Assembly: GCA_009733575.1 (NCBI GenBank)
Contig: ML769523.1
Location: 67,055-131,054, forward strand
From: Gymnopus androsaceus JB14
Taxonomy: Eukaryota; Basidiomycota; Agaricomycetes; Agaricales; Omphalotaceae
Direction of reading: 5' to 3'
Length of the DNA stretch: 64,000 nt
A program made the position numbers and the translations under genes. Below are positions 11,074 through 22,030 of this stretch, piece after piece (within the stretch, counting starts at the first letter, position 1; every line of letters begins with the position of its first letter). The notes beneath the pieces are model-generated. The model was not told where the DNA came from, did not search any database, and saw only the letters and a list, made by a program, of their open reading frames with translations.

Positions 11074-13091
11074 TTACGAGGACTGCGCGGCCTTGATCAA
11101 ATCCGCACCCTTTTCCGCAATCATGTACGTCGGCGCCATAGTGTTACCAGATGGGATGATCGGCGTGATACTGGCATCTACGACTCTCAGCCCGTTGACA
11201 CCATACACCCTCAACTCTGCATCAACGACACCAGCCTCCTCCCTGTTCCTCATGCCGCAGGTACCTGTAGCCTGGTAGATCGGGTGTGCGACGGTCTGGA
11301 TAGCTTCCAGAATTTCCGCATCGCTCTGGGCGTCAAGACCGGGGAATGCCTCGGCGATGACAACAGGCGCAAGAGTCTCCGAAAGCATGACTTCACGGAC
11401 TTGACGGAAAGCCCAGATGGCCACCTGTCTGTCCGTCTCCGATTGGAGCCAATTCGGCTGAACAATGGCTTTGTCCTTTGTGGAGTTAGATACGAGGGAG
11501 ACGTAGCCCTTTGAGAAGGGATAGAGAATGACGGCCCCAGGAGAGACGAAGTTTCCGGGGGTCGGAGGGGTGGTAGCGCCAGAAGCCTGTAGATTGTAAG
11601 AATGTTTCTTGTCAGTAACTGTGGACTTCGTCGAAAGAAGGTACGTACGATGACTTCATATTGAACGTGTGGCCAGCTAGCATCAAGGGCAGAGAGTTCA
11701 GCTCCCTCGGGGAACGTTGCGAGCACGTCATCTGGGATACGCTGGTATCCACTCATGCTGGAGATAGCACCGCTCAGCTCGCCTTGGTTGTTCTTGTACT
11801 GCATCATATATTCCAGGAACAAGGTCTCGTTCGCATTGAACTGGTTGTACGTAGTGATGTTGTCTGTGACTTGGTATATGGGCCCAAAGAACAGGTGGTC
11901 GGTCAAGTTTTGTCCGACACCAGGAAGATCGACAAGCACAGGAATGTCGAATTGAGAGAGCTCATCGGCAGGGCCAATTCCGGAGACCATGAGGAGCTGC
12001 GGCGAACCGAATGCACCAGCAGAAAGAACAACTTCGCGGGAAGCATTGACAGTGAGGAGAGTTGTTCCGTTGTCGGTAGTGTACTCAACGCCGGTAGCAG
12101 TGAGGTTGGTCGAATTGGAGAAAAGAACGCGGGTGGCAAGAGCACTGGTGATGACGTGGAGATTGGGACGGTTAGCCGCGACGGCGAGGAAGCTCGCAGC
12201 GGAAGAGCTACGCGTGTCGTGGGTAGGGTCGACGGTGAGTGGGAGGTATGTTTGTCCAAGAGGATTACCGGTGTTGATATCGACTTCTTTGAGGCCTGTG
12301 ATAGAGGTGTTGGCGAGGCCCTCACTGAAGTATATAGATATGGGCTCGATGTAGCCACCGTAAGAGATCTCTAAAGGGCTGCCTGAAGGGTTTTCGTATG
12401 CTTCGGGATCGAAGACCACTTCAGACTGATTGGCATTGGGAGGCGTGAAGTGAGTACTCTGTAGAAAATACGTCGTGAGCGAATCAGTAATCGAACTATG
12501 ATCCTTACCTTCTTGAAGTAGTTGTAGACAGTGCTCCAGCCCCAGCCAACGTTGCCCAAAGCCTCCCATGCATCATATGTAGCCCCGGCTCCGCGAGTAT
12601 AAGCCATGAAGTTCGTCGAACTGAACGCAGAAAATCAGCAAGTAAAGAGCGATAGATGGGATAAACAATTACCTGGAACCTCCGAGAACATAGCCTCGGG
12701 GATAGGCAATCGTCCGGTTGAGCATGAATGGCTGCGGAGCTGTGGTGTAGTTCCAGTCAACGATTGTGCCTGCTGTGACGGTCAGGTCAAGCCCAGGAAC
12801 ACTTCAAGATGCTTGAGTATGGCACTGAGACGAGCGTACAATTACGACTCACGTCACATTGAAGTCGATGGTGTCGTTGTGACCGGCTTCAAGAACAAGG
12901 ACGCTGATGTCCGGGTTTTCCGTCAGACGAGAAGCAACGACGAGACCAGCGGTTCCTCCTAAGAATCATCATCAATAAAACTTGATTGTGTGAGGATATG
13001 ATAGGGAATATTTACCTCCTACGACAACATAGTCGTATTGCGCTTTGACGATGAGCGGAGTGGCAAGGATTGTCGCGAGTGAAAGCCTCAT
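11074..13091 (-). CDS. Secreted GMC-family FAD oxidoreductase (aryl-alcohol oxidase/dehydrogenase-like)
   Basis: Predicted flavin enzyme oxidising alcohols or sugars outside the cell; H2O2 production is likely if it is an oxidase. Exons, 5' to 3' on the minus strand: 13091-13016, 12958-12853, 12801-12673, 12620-12509, 12458-11649 and 11586-11074. All junctions are GT..AG and in frame, giving 581 residues. The N-terminus ([18 protein letters not shown]) looks like a signal peptide. The dinucleotide fold [16 protein letters not shown] follows at once, then [11 protein letters not shown], the GMC signature 2 at residues 289-303 ([15 protein letters not shown]), and the C-terminal pair His512 ([13 protein letters not shown]) and Asn559 ([20 protein letters not shown]). 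A His/Asn pair rather than His/His is also seen in known GMC dehydrogenases and oxidases. Many NxT/S sites fit secretion. Substrate not determined. Confidence 0.92.
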
Positions 13092-13458
13092 GCTTGTCTA
13101 TGGTTTGCTGTATCGTCCATCTTGGTTACTGTTATATATGTCAAGATATATGTATGTCAGGTAACCCCAAATAGTGCTCTGTCAGTGCCTGACCCCGCTG
13201 AGAAGTCCGCCATGTTGATCTTACCTAAGCTCTGTGGCGGTGTCCGAGGTGTTTAATTGTTGTGCTAGAGATATCTAGCGCTCTCATACAGCGCTGAATG
13301 TCTTGCGTTCATTTTTCCGTCGTTCAACGCCACTCTCTATTCCGGCACAACACGTACGGGCCCCCTCCCATTGACGTCGGAGCTCTTGATATCCAAAGCC
13401 GAAAAATCACAGGAATAAATACAACGAGGTGATTGATCCTCCCCTTCGCGATTCAAAT
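13092..13458. promoter_or_regulatory. Divergent promoter region between GMC oxidoreductase and FMO genes
   Basis: The 367 bp separate two start codons on opposite strands. A TATA-like stretch (GTTATATATG, 13131-13140; CATATATAAC on the minus strand) lies about 40 bp upstream of the GMC start. On the plus side AATAAATACA lies about 40 bp before the FMO start. Shared control of the two genes is possible but only inferred. Confidence 0.5.
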
Positions 13459-15921
13459 ATGCCTAACGAACCAACCCTAGCTTTGCCAACCCTCAGCTCA
13501 CTGAATGTGAGCCCCGAGACGCTCGGGAAATACTCTGTCGATGCTGCCGAAGTGTCCAACAAATGGGTGCAGTCATTCAACTCCGTCTTCAGGAGCCCGA
13601 ACGCGACTCCTGCAGATGTTGTCAGCCTCTTTGAACCGAACGGCTGGTGGCGGGATATCCTAGCGCTGACCTGGGACTTTCGATCCTTTCACGGCCACGA
13701 CAGGATTGCCAAATTCATTGGAGATCGCATTCTATCTGGCGTCGCAGGCCTGAAGGACGTCACAGTCGCTTCTGGAGAAGGAATGACACCCGTGTTTCTA
13801 AAACCCGCTCCGGACCTTGCTTGGGTCCAATTCTTCATCACTCTCAGCACTTCCTCTGGTACTGGAACCGGCGTCGTCCGTGTTGTCCCACGTATCGATT
13901 CAGCAAGTAGCGGAATAACGTGGAAGGCATTTGCTCTCCTCACTACACTCACCGAGCTCGAAGGACACCCAGAGCAGATCGGACAACTGAGGAATCCTCT
14001 TCCGAACCATGGGTTCTGGCCAAGTAATCGGGAGCAGGAACTGGAGTTTCGGGATCGAGAACCGGCTGTGGTTGTCGTTGGCGCTGGTCAGAGTGGTTTA
14101 GATGTTGCCGCTAGATTGAAGGTTCTCGGCGTGGACACACTTGTCGTTGAAAAACATATAGCACCCGGAGCGGTGAGTTTTTGACTTTCGAATCTGTTCA
14201 TCATGATTCGCTCATGGATTTTCACCTCGATAGCAATGGAGCAATCGCTATGAAGCGCTCTGTCTCCACGATCCAGTGTGGTACGACCACATGCCCTATG
14301 TACGTGTCTTCCTCCCAATTCCGTGACCCCTTTCTTTCATGAATATCATTCTCACAGGTCCCCTTCCCCAAATCTTGGCCCGTCTTCACCCCCGCTCCGA
14401 AACTCGCAAAATGGTTGGCTGCCTACGCCGAGTCCATGGAGCTCAACATCTGGACAAGCTCAACCGTCACGAGCGCGCGGTACGACGAGGAAAAGAAGAT
14501 ATGGGAGGTGAAGGTGCTTCGAGGAACAGAGAAAGAGGAACGTATTGTCAAGCCTAGACATGTTGTCTTTGCTCTCGGTCTTGGAAGCGGGGTGCCCGTA
14601 ATGCCTGCTGTAGATGGCATGGTAAGTTATCCTTCTCCTCGGCGCTTAACGAACTCAGCCCAATTCGACCTGATACAGGACAAATTCAAAGGCAAAATCG
14701 TGCACTCCGCGGGACACGGAACCGCCAGGGACTATATAGGCAAAAAGGCGCTGGTGGTCGGTGCTTGCACGTCAGGTACACATATCGGATTGCAAATAGT
14801 CAAAAGTAATGCTGATTACGATGATCTGTTCGTTCCTATCTCGCAGCTCACGACATCGCCCATGATTTCTACCATTATGGCGTCGACGTAACCATGTTCC
14901 AGCGTAGCTCAACCTACGTTATGAGTCAAAAGAACGGCTGGCCGATCTTGTTCCGTGGTGCGTTCCTTATCTTACGATTTTCCTTGGACTTTGAGCCCAC
15001 TCTGACTTCTTTGGCAGGAACATACGAGGAAAATGGCCCGCCAACGGAAGTAGCGGATCTTCTCACTGCATCCCTTCCTTTCCACGTCGCGAAGCTCATG
15101 GCTAGCAAAGCCGTCTCAAAGATCGCGGAAGCGGATAGGTGAGCCTTCAAGTCATTCCCGATACTTCATAGACCATCATGGACGCTGGAGTACTCATACT
15201 TCACTGCCTATATTACCTCATTCTTGAATGTGGATTCGCTGACGATCTCGTTCCCAGCAAATTGTTACAAGACCTCGAAAGCGTCGGGTTCAGAACGAAT
15301 ATGGGCATCGAAGGGTCAGGATTTGCATTCCTTGCGTCGACAAAGGCCGGCGGGTATTATATCGGTCAGCTGAACCTAGCTCTTTGTGGCTGATCCCCTG
15401 TTGAGCTTCATACAGATGTTGGCGCGTCGCAGTTGATCATAGATAAGAAGATCAAGATGCTATCAAGCACCAATCTGTCACATTTCACAGAGAACAGTGC
15501 TGTATTCGAGGACGGAAGGGAACTTCAATGTGATGTTGTGGTGTTTGCTACAGGGTCAGTATATGAGTTTGCATAAATATTCGCGTTATTCATACGGTGA
15601 TGCACTTTCAATAGATTCGGTGACGGAAGAGGCCCAATCAAGACTATCATTGGACCCGAGCAGGGAGAGAAACTAGTGAAGATTTGGGGTCTGGACGAAG
15701 AAGGCGAAACGAATTCTGCTTGGAGAGGGAGTGGCGTTGAGAATTTGTATGTCATGGTTGGCAATCTCATGAAGTGTCGTTTCCATTCGATGCATATTGC
15801 CCTTCGTGAGCAATGTTTTCTTTGGACATGTGGTCTCTTCGCTAACGCTTGAGTTTTCGTAGAAATCAAGGCAACGGAGGAAGGGTTGTGGGATGGGACG
15901 AGGTATTCGGAGCGGCTTTGA
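13459..15921 (+). CDS. NTF2-like plus flavin-containing monooxygenase
   Basis: Predicted FAD/NADPH-dependent monooxygenase oxygenating a small molecule in the cytosol. Ten exons fit: 13459-14172, 14234-14299, 14358-14621, 14679-14775, 14847-14957, 15018-15138, 15258-15364, 15416-15554, 15615-15805 and 15863-15921, total 622 residues with every junction in frame. Residues 25-180 look NTF2/SnoaL-like (WVQSFNSVF ... FEPNGWWRDIL). The FAD motif GAGQSG is at residues 208-213; FKGKIVHSAGH fits the FMO FxGxxxHxxx pattern; a second Rossmann motif (VVGACTSAHDIAHDFY) should bind NADPH; VVVFATGFG is near the C-terminus. Length and layout match fungal FMO-like proteins of about 600 residues. The start is the first ATG (an upstream in-frame GTG is not used). 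A Tc1/mariner element sits 112 bp past the stop and may have displaced the native 3' end. Confidence 0.9.
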
Positions 15922-16033
15922 CTGGGGATAAGTCCGACCAATGATTCGTGAAAAGAGTACGTAGAATACGTAGAAGTTATTGTCCATTGTATGATTGGTT
16001 CCATGAGCTATCGATTGATTCGTTGTAGACATA

Positions 16034-16093
16034 CAGTGACGGCGAAATCAAAGCCGCACCCCCGATTTGGAAACCATATACGTAACCGGCGCT
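16034..16093 (+). repeat. Left terminal inverted repeat of Tc1/mariner element
   Basis: Sixty bases starting CAGTGACGGCGAAATCAAAG, reverse complement of 17421-17480 with two mismatches. Confidence 0.95.
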
Positions 16094-16260
16094 TACACAT
16101 GGAGAAAGTCTACCTCTTCGCAAAAATCAGCCATTTTTGAGTATATACAGCCTGTATTGGTACTAGGAATGGTGTAAAATATAGTATGGCCCAAAAAAGT
16201 GACCCAAAAGCATGCAAAACAGTTGGATTAACAAAAAAGTAAGCAGATGACATTGGAAAA

Positions 16261-17401
16261 CTAATACTTCAGCCAACGACCTCGGTTTGCCAAAAGCATT
16301 TGGATGCGGTTAGGGAATGCAGCGTAGAGCTTTCGGACATAGTTGTTGAAGTCAGCGCTGTACCAAATGCTTTCAAGGGCAGCCCAAAGTTGTGTTTGGG
16401 AGCGTGGTGCCAGATTCATTTTTTCGAGACGTTGCTCAAGCTCCGCCCATGCATTTTTGATAGGACTAATATCCGGGGACTTCGACGGCCACTTGAGAAC
16501 GTAAATGCCGTGGTCTTTGAACCATTTCTGAGTGTCTCGAGCCGTATGTTTGGGATCATTATCCTGCTGGAAGATCCACCGGTGTCCTTCATATCCGGAA
16601 TCTTGAACACTTGGAAGCAGGGAGTCCTGGAAATCTATTAGCTTGAAGTAGACACTGGAAGCAAAGGACACGCACCTCTAAAATCTCCATATAGACAAAC
16701 CTGTCCATGATACCCTCAATACAACGAAGCTTTCCAACACCATTTTTATGAATACAACCCCAAACCATTACTGAGCCTTGTCCCAGCCCTCGACGGTCTC
16801 GCTGTGAGACTAGAGCCTCAGTCAACGGTTCCTGAGATTTGCGTCTACGGCACCAGCGAAGGCCATCGGAGCCTCCTGCAAGCACAAATTTGGACTCGTC
16901 AGATATCATCACCCAATACTGATCCCAACCAGCGGCAGTGCTCCAGTCCCGCCAGGTTCGAGCAAAAGCAAGGCGCTCTGCAAAATTTCGAGCACTGAGG
17001 ATGACTTTACAGCGACGGACAAATCCTACAAGCCCTGCCTTATGAAGCTTGTTGCAAACTGTGCATTGAGACACTCCTGGAAACCGTTTCCGCTGAAGGT
17101 CAGCACCATCGGTTGCATCCCCATTATCCAGGTCAGCAATTCCTTGGGCAAAATCTTCTTTGGAGATAGCAGGCAGGCGACCTTGACAAGACTTTTTGTA
17201 GTAGCATCCTTGGTTTCGAGCAATCTTGTAGTTGTGTGAAATAGTCGAGTGGTTGCATGCAGTATCACGGAAATATGGTGCATGATTGGCAATCCAATTA
17301 AAACTTTTATGCTCCTCGTCATGGTAGAGGAGGATTATACGGCGTTTAGTAGGTGTTACTTTGGCTGGAGGGAGCCCAATGGCCTTTTTGTGTGCAGTCA
17401 T
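16261..17401 (-). CDS. Tc1/mariner transposase, DD34E-type spacing with third acid replaced by Lys
   Basis: Two exons: 17401-16676 and 16626-16261, with a 49-bp GT..AG intron in phase 0; 363 residues, typical for the superfamily. An N-terminal helix-turn-helix region precedes an RNase-H-fold catalytic domain. First catalytic Asp is Asp168 (YWVMISDES); the second is Asp264 (WIFQQDNDPKH). Exactly 34 residues separate Asp264 from position 299, where the Tc1 catalytic Glu is expected in the PIENxW context. Here the sequence is SPIKNAWAEL, so position 299 is Lys (codon AAA). A single G-to-A change at a CpG (ATCGAA to ATCAAA) would explain it. The protein is otherwise open, so it is probably a recently inactivated transposase that may still bind its ends. 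Confidence 0.9.
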
Positions 17402-17420
17402 GGGCGAAACGAAAAAGTTT

Positions 17421-17480
17421 AGCGCTGGTTACGTATATGGTTTCCAAATCGGGGGTGCGGCTTTGGTTTCGCCGTCACTG
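17421..17480 (-). repeat. Right terminal inverted repeat of Tc1/mariner element
   Basis: Partner of 16034-16093; ends CCGTCACTG directly before the TA duplication. Confidence 0.95.
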
Positions 17481-17649
17481 TACGATAGTGCGCAAGACTG
17501 GTCACGCCTACTCTGTTGCAGCGATGATTCTTTGATCCAAGAACCCAGCTTCGAAGCTTCAAGGCTTTGGAATCAGCTATCGGAAGTGATGAGAAGCAGT
17601 TTCAAAAATCCCATCTGGTCTAGGAAGCTCTGGAAACCAATACACAGAG

Positions 17650-18423
17650 ATGAGTAGATCAATTTCACCGAAGTCCTTGCAGTCATCTTGGACTACAATG
17701 GTCAGGACTCAACCCAGACAGCTTCCAATGCTTTTGCAGAGGCTCTCAAAGGCACAACACCTGCCAAACCAACCGCTACTGGGGCATCAGCAAAACCTGG
17801 GTAGTCCCATAGCAAGGTCCCAATCTGTCCAGAACTGGACAGTTCTATGACTGCTATGGATTGTATTGGAGCTTCTGTACAGTGCTGTAGAGCAACTCAT
17901 AGCAACTCATAGCAATCCATAGCAATCCATAGTTCACCCAGGTTTTGCTGATGGGCAATCAACAATTGAGTTGCTTAGCTCCAAGCCTGGTTCACCTACA
18001 AGGAAGCAGTTTGTTTCATATAGGAAGCTGTCACAGGGAGCTCCAGGCATACAAACTCCACATCCAACAACTTTTCAACAACTTCCAATCCAGCATCCAC
18101 CCAAGCATTATCAAATACAACAAAGCAGTTCATCAGCTCATTGGTTTGAGAAGAGAAATCCTCCTTAATGAAGTCAGCCACCCTGACATTGCTGAATTCC
18201 AGGACCGGTATATTATCCCTGGCAGAACACATCAACAGCTACAGGGCTCCTTGCACACTGAGCACTCCAAATCAAGTGGTCACCCCCACAACAAAGCCAA
18301 AGAAGTCTGCAACAGGTTCAACCAAGGAGACTGTGATGGCTGTGAGAGGAAGCACCAGTGCTTGACCTGTGGTGAAAAGGGACATGGTGCCAACAAGTGC
18401 ATTAAGGGAAGCAGGAAGTGAAC
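17650..18423 (+). pseudogene. Retroelement gag-like fragment with CCHC-type zinc knuckle, split by a MITE
   Basis: The C-terminal part (17954-18423) reads as an open frame ending in a Cys/His-rich block: CNRFNQGDCDGCERKHQC, then LTCGEKGHGANKC. The latter is a CCHC knuckle as in retroelement nucleocapsid proteins, and the preceding C-rich stretch resembles basidiomycete retrotransposon gag tails. A 169-bp MITE (17785-17953) cuts the reading frame; left of it, frames of similar Gln/Pro-rich composition run back to about 17650. No pol is attached. Partial and inactive. Confidence 0.55.
17785..17953. mobile_element. CATCAG-family MITE, copy 1 (169 bp)
   Basis: Ends are CATCAGCAAAACCTGGGT and its inverse ACCCAGGTTTTGCTGATG. 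The dinucleotide GG flanks both sides, a 2-bp target duplication. The inside is built of ATAGCAACTC/ATAGCAATCC tandem words. It differs from 34687-34855 at only three of 169 positions. It interrupts the gag-like frame. Confidence 0.9.
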
Positions 18424-18443
18424 AAGAGCTGACTGAGGTCATG

Positions 18444-18832
18444 CATCAGGAAAAATGGTCTGGGCCCAGGCTTGACTTTAGGTTGACCCACAATGACCTA
18501 AAGAGACTTAAGGGAACCTAAGGATACCTAGGTCTCCTAGGTCACCTAGGTTGCCTAGGCTGCCTCAGTTTCTTTGAGGTCACCTAGGTTGCCTAGGATT
18601 TAGGGATAAACTTTGGGAATTTGAGGCAACCTGAGTAAACCTGAGTAAACCTGAGTAAACCTGAGTAGACCTGAGTAGACCTGAGTAAACCTGAGCTAAC
18701 CTGAGGAACCTGAGGTAACCTGAGGTAACCTGAGGTAGCCTAAGGTAGCCTGGGGTAGCCTGGAAGACCTAAGGTGACCAGGGTAGCCTAGGTTCCCTAG
18801 GTCATCATAGGTTTAACCCCTTTTTGCTGATG
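18444..18832. mobile_element. CATCAG-family MITE, CCTAGG-rich subtype, copy A (389 bp)
   Basis: Begins CATCAGGAAAAATGGTCTGG and ends CCCCTTTTTGCTGATG. TG flanks both sides as a 2-bp duplication. The interior is rich in CCTAGG and contains about ten copies of a CCTGAGTAAA-like 10-mer (18630-18740). The same subtype lies at 41683-42042. Confidence 0.85.
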
Positions 18833-18848
18833 TGGCTAGTTGCCCATC

Positions 18849-19235
18849 TGTTATATCCATGCAATGTCTGATACTTGCAATCAGTTGGCACCCAATGAGT
18901 GATCAATGCCAGCGAGCATTGGATATTCTTTGCAAGTTACAATTCATTCTTATTGTTCTCCTATTAAATTAACTGCTGACTCCTATTGTACTTTTACTGA
19001 ATACCTTACTTACCTTGGTCTGATAGCTCTTTGAGTATATAAACTAGAGTATTCTGTTTAGTAGTCTTTGTTGTAATCAGCTAGATAGAGATACAGCAAG
19101 ATCAGATCCTCAGCAACCAGATGGTGGTAAAAGGCTCTGTATAGCGCATACCTAGATAGAGATACAGCAAGATCAGACTGTAATGTATGTAAGTATGGCT
19201 CAAAACAATAAACAAGAGAGATAAATTTACTCCTC
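18849..19235 (+). repeat. Possible LTR or LTR fragment with TATA box
   Basis: Starts TGTTATATCC, has GTATATAAACTAGAG near 19035 as a promoter-like box, then two copies of TAGATAGAGATACAGCAAGATCAGA (about 19082 and 19152) and two of CTCAGCAACCAGATG(G/A)TGG (about 19108 and 19232). The orientation of the TATA box (+) disagrees with the minus-strand copia debris next to it, so it may belong to another element. No second LTR found. Confidence 0.35.
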
Positions 19236-19399
19236 AGCAACCAGATGATGGTAAAAGGCTGAGGAGCATGGGAATTGAATGTATTGTAAAAAGTGGGGAA
19301 GAGTCACATGTAGTCCGAGATAAGAGATGATGATATACTAAATACGACACACCCCCATTGGACTGCAAAGGGACTGAAAAGTAGGAAAGTAAGAAATAG

Positions 19400-21434
19400 G
19401 AAAGTGAACGTAGTTTTGCAGTGTACATGTCACGCTGGGCTAAATCAGATTCAGTATTTGTTGTTGGGGGGTCTAGGGCAGGGTCCCAATCCACTGCACA
19501 TTTCAAACAAGGAGCATTGAGTCAGCCAAACTCATTCTCATTGAAAATGACACAGTTGTGTGGAACAACATGGTAAGTACCATTAAGGTCGCAAATCCAA
19601 TAGCCTGCATTTTCATACCCAACAAAAATGCCCTCTGTATATCTAGAACCCAGTTTTTGCTGTTTCTCCTTCGGAACCCAAAAATATGCCTGGCACCCCC
19701 ATACCCTGAGTATTGAATAGTCTGGTTTGACCTTGTTCAACTTCTCAAAGGAGGTAATGTCTTCAGTCAATGCAGAAGTCAGCAATCACAAGACCAGATA
19801 TGTTGCCATGTCTACAGCATTATCCCAGAACAACATAGGTAACCCAGATGCATGGAGTAGGACTAAGGCCATGTCCTGAATCTGTCAAATCCAATGTTCA
19901 GCTTTCCTGTTCTGCCAGTGGGAATATGGAGCTGTCAAAGCATCTGAGATTCCACTAGTGCGCATAAAGTTGTGGATTTTCTTGTCATGGAATTCCTTAG
20001 CACCATCTGCACAAAGAGCACCTGTTTGTTCACCAGTGAGACATTCCTGTTTGTTCACATTTGAGACAAGATGTTCATATGCTTGCGGACATTTGGTAAT
20101 GTTCTTTGTGCTGACCATGGACATTGACGTATCAGCAATTAAATGGAAGTGTAGGGCACCATGTGGAGTTTTAACTGGCATCGGACCACAAGTATCCATA
20201 ATGAGGGGTTCCATAGGTTGAGAAGCATATTCAACGGATGTAGTATGTGGGGGATGGGTTGTTCGTCTTTTATGCATGGCAGACAATATTGATCCATTCC
20301 TTTCCCATTCCCAGTCCCATAGGTACCTTTGATAACTTTATTGACAAGATATTGACCTGCATGGCCAAGTCATTTATGCCACAGGTGAAGGTCCATGTTA
20401 TGGGGAGCGAAGGTAAAGAAAGCAGTTGTAGTAGATATGGCTGAGGACATGTTACTAGGAGGTTTCTGGAATTGACCCTCAGAAAAGATTAAGCAGTGCT
20501 CAATTCTCACAGTGAAGTAGGAGTGTGAAGAGCCTGCCTCCTGGCTAGAATCTGGAATATAGATCTTTGCAGAACTGCTGTCACAGACAATGCTAAAGCC
20601 ACTCTCCAGTAAGGCTCCCTGTGATATAAGATTGACAGGTGCATCAGGAGCGTGGAGGCAGTCAAGTAACTCTAGTATTAGGAATTGGTCAGATTCCATA
20701 ATGCGAGTCCTGAAGTAGCAAGTTCCAGAAGCAAAAGTCTTCATTGAACTGGAGTTTGCAATCGTTACAGACAGTCCACCACCAGGATTGTAAGTGTGGA
20801 ATAAAGAATGATCATGGATTATGTGGTTTGTGCATGCAGAATCCAGGAGAGTAGATTGTCCACATATTACAGAAATGAAAGCAACATTGTCCAATTTGCA
20901 AATTTGATTCAAGGTGGTAGCTGAGGCAGAAAAAGGCTCAAGGTGGGCACACAGAGGATAGCAAGAAACATGCAAGTCTTTGTTCATGGGGGAAGCAGTT
21001 ATAGAACCGCTACTTACAACCCCATCCTGCTCCAAAGCAGTAGCCATATTAGCCCTTGGTCCATATTTGTGACCAGTGTTCTGATTATTCTCTTTCTGGT
21101 TTGTCACTCCTGTACCACCCCCATCATTCGATCCAGTTGTGGATGGACCAGCACCAGGATTAGCGCTGCCCAAACCACCCGCATTACAAGCCTTCCATCC
21201 ATTACGACTGTTTTGGTTAGCACCGTGGTTGTTAGATGAGTTGCTTTTGCCTTGAAGTTCCTTCAAGTGTTTATCATTCTCGTAAGCAGTTTGAACATCT
21301 GAGGTATAGGCATGAAAGGTTTTGTAGTTGATTGGTTTGTTTGGGAATAAATGGGGATGATCAATGTGTTTGCAAATCTCATGGGCAACATGGGAGCAAG
21401 GACCAGTAGGAGGAAGAAGTTGTGCAAAAGTCAA
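19400..21434 (-). pseudogene. Ty1/copia gag-protease-integrase remnant, truncated before reverse transcriptase
   Basis: On the minus strand, 21434 to 20370 holds a gag tail, then the copia protease (STLLDSACTNHIIHDHSLF, with DSA in the DSG/A position) and the downstream block LDCLHAPDAPVNLISQGALL; it stops at LHLWHK, where the GAG-pre-integrase region should begin. From 20286 to 19885 an integrase core is visible: LIMDTCGP, ALCADGAKEF, and SHWQNRKAEHW with the catalytic Glu still present. From 19785 the integrase-RT linker (LRVWGCQAYFWVPKEKQQKL ... GIFVGYENAGYWI) follows, then a TGA at FG*LNAPC and loss of similarity near 19400. Reverse transcriptase and RNase H are missing, and no LTR pair is found. 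Clearly dead. Confidence 0.85.
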
Positions 21435-22030
21435 AAGAAGGGAAGACCAAACAATAGTCTCCTATAAGTAGACAGCTGATTCTGCCAGAGCAATGACAAA
21501 TATCCCAATAGATGTCGTGGGTCATTTTGCAAAATATTCCTGATAACTCCAAGTGCAAAAAAATATTGCTCTGGCTGTTCATTTGCCAAATATCCCGATA
21601 ATGACCGGATCAAAACTGGTTGGTCCAGCCGTAGGATCAGCAACACGGCAAATTTCAAGCTTCCGCTTTTCCCCCTGCTGAGCGCTTATTCCAATGGCGC
21701 TTATTTCTTGCTTTTGCCAAATATTTGGTAAAACTGATATATTCACTACAATAAATATTTGCCAAATATTCAACCATAACAAAATATTACCCAAAATGAA
21801 TATCAAAGGGACCTTGGATAGTGTGCTAAAGCTATTTTGTGTACAGTGAGCAATCATAGATAATGGGTCATGAAATATAAAGAAATTCAGTATCATAGCG
21901 ACAAACTGAGATGTTTTGCGAAATATTATGATAGTGATCATCCTAACCTTGATTTCTTCCTAGGGGGCTCTCCTGCTTCTCTCATGAGACTCTCTAAAAC
22001 CCACTTCACATCCTTCAAGAGATAAACCCA
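21435..22030. other. AT-rich spacer, no gene supported
   Basis: Several copies of GCCAAATAT and its complement occur (near 21590, 21716 and 21764), which suggests a decayed AT-rich repeat. No terminus or coding sequence could be defined. Confidence 0.4.

Larger units (their letters stand above)
16034..17480 (-). mobile_element. Tc1/mariner element, complete, TA target duplication
   Basis: 1,447 bp bounded by 60-bp inverted repeats (2 mismatches) starting CAGTGACGGCG. TA dinucleotides lie directly outside both ends (16032-16033 and 17481-17482), as expected for Tc1/mariner insertion. It holds one transposase gene on the minus strand. It is inserted just downstream of the FMO gene. Confidence 0.95.

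Noticed and set aside
11284..12374. Plus-strand open frames opposite the GMC gene (for example 11661-12374, 237 codons)
   Set aside because: Antisense shadow of a clearly coding, G+C-rich exon; no motif.
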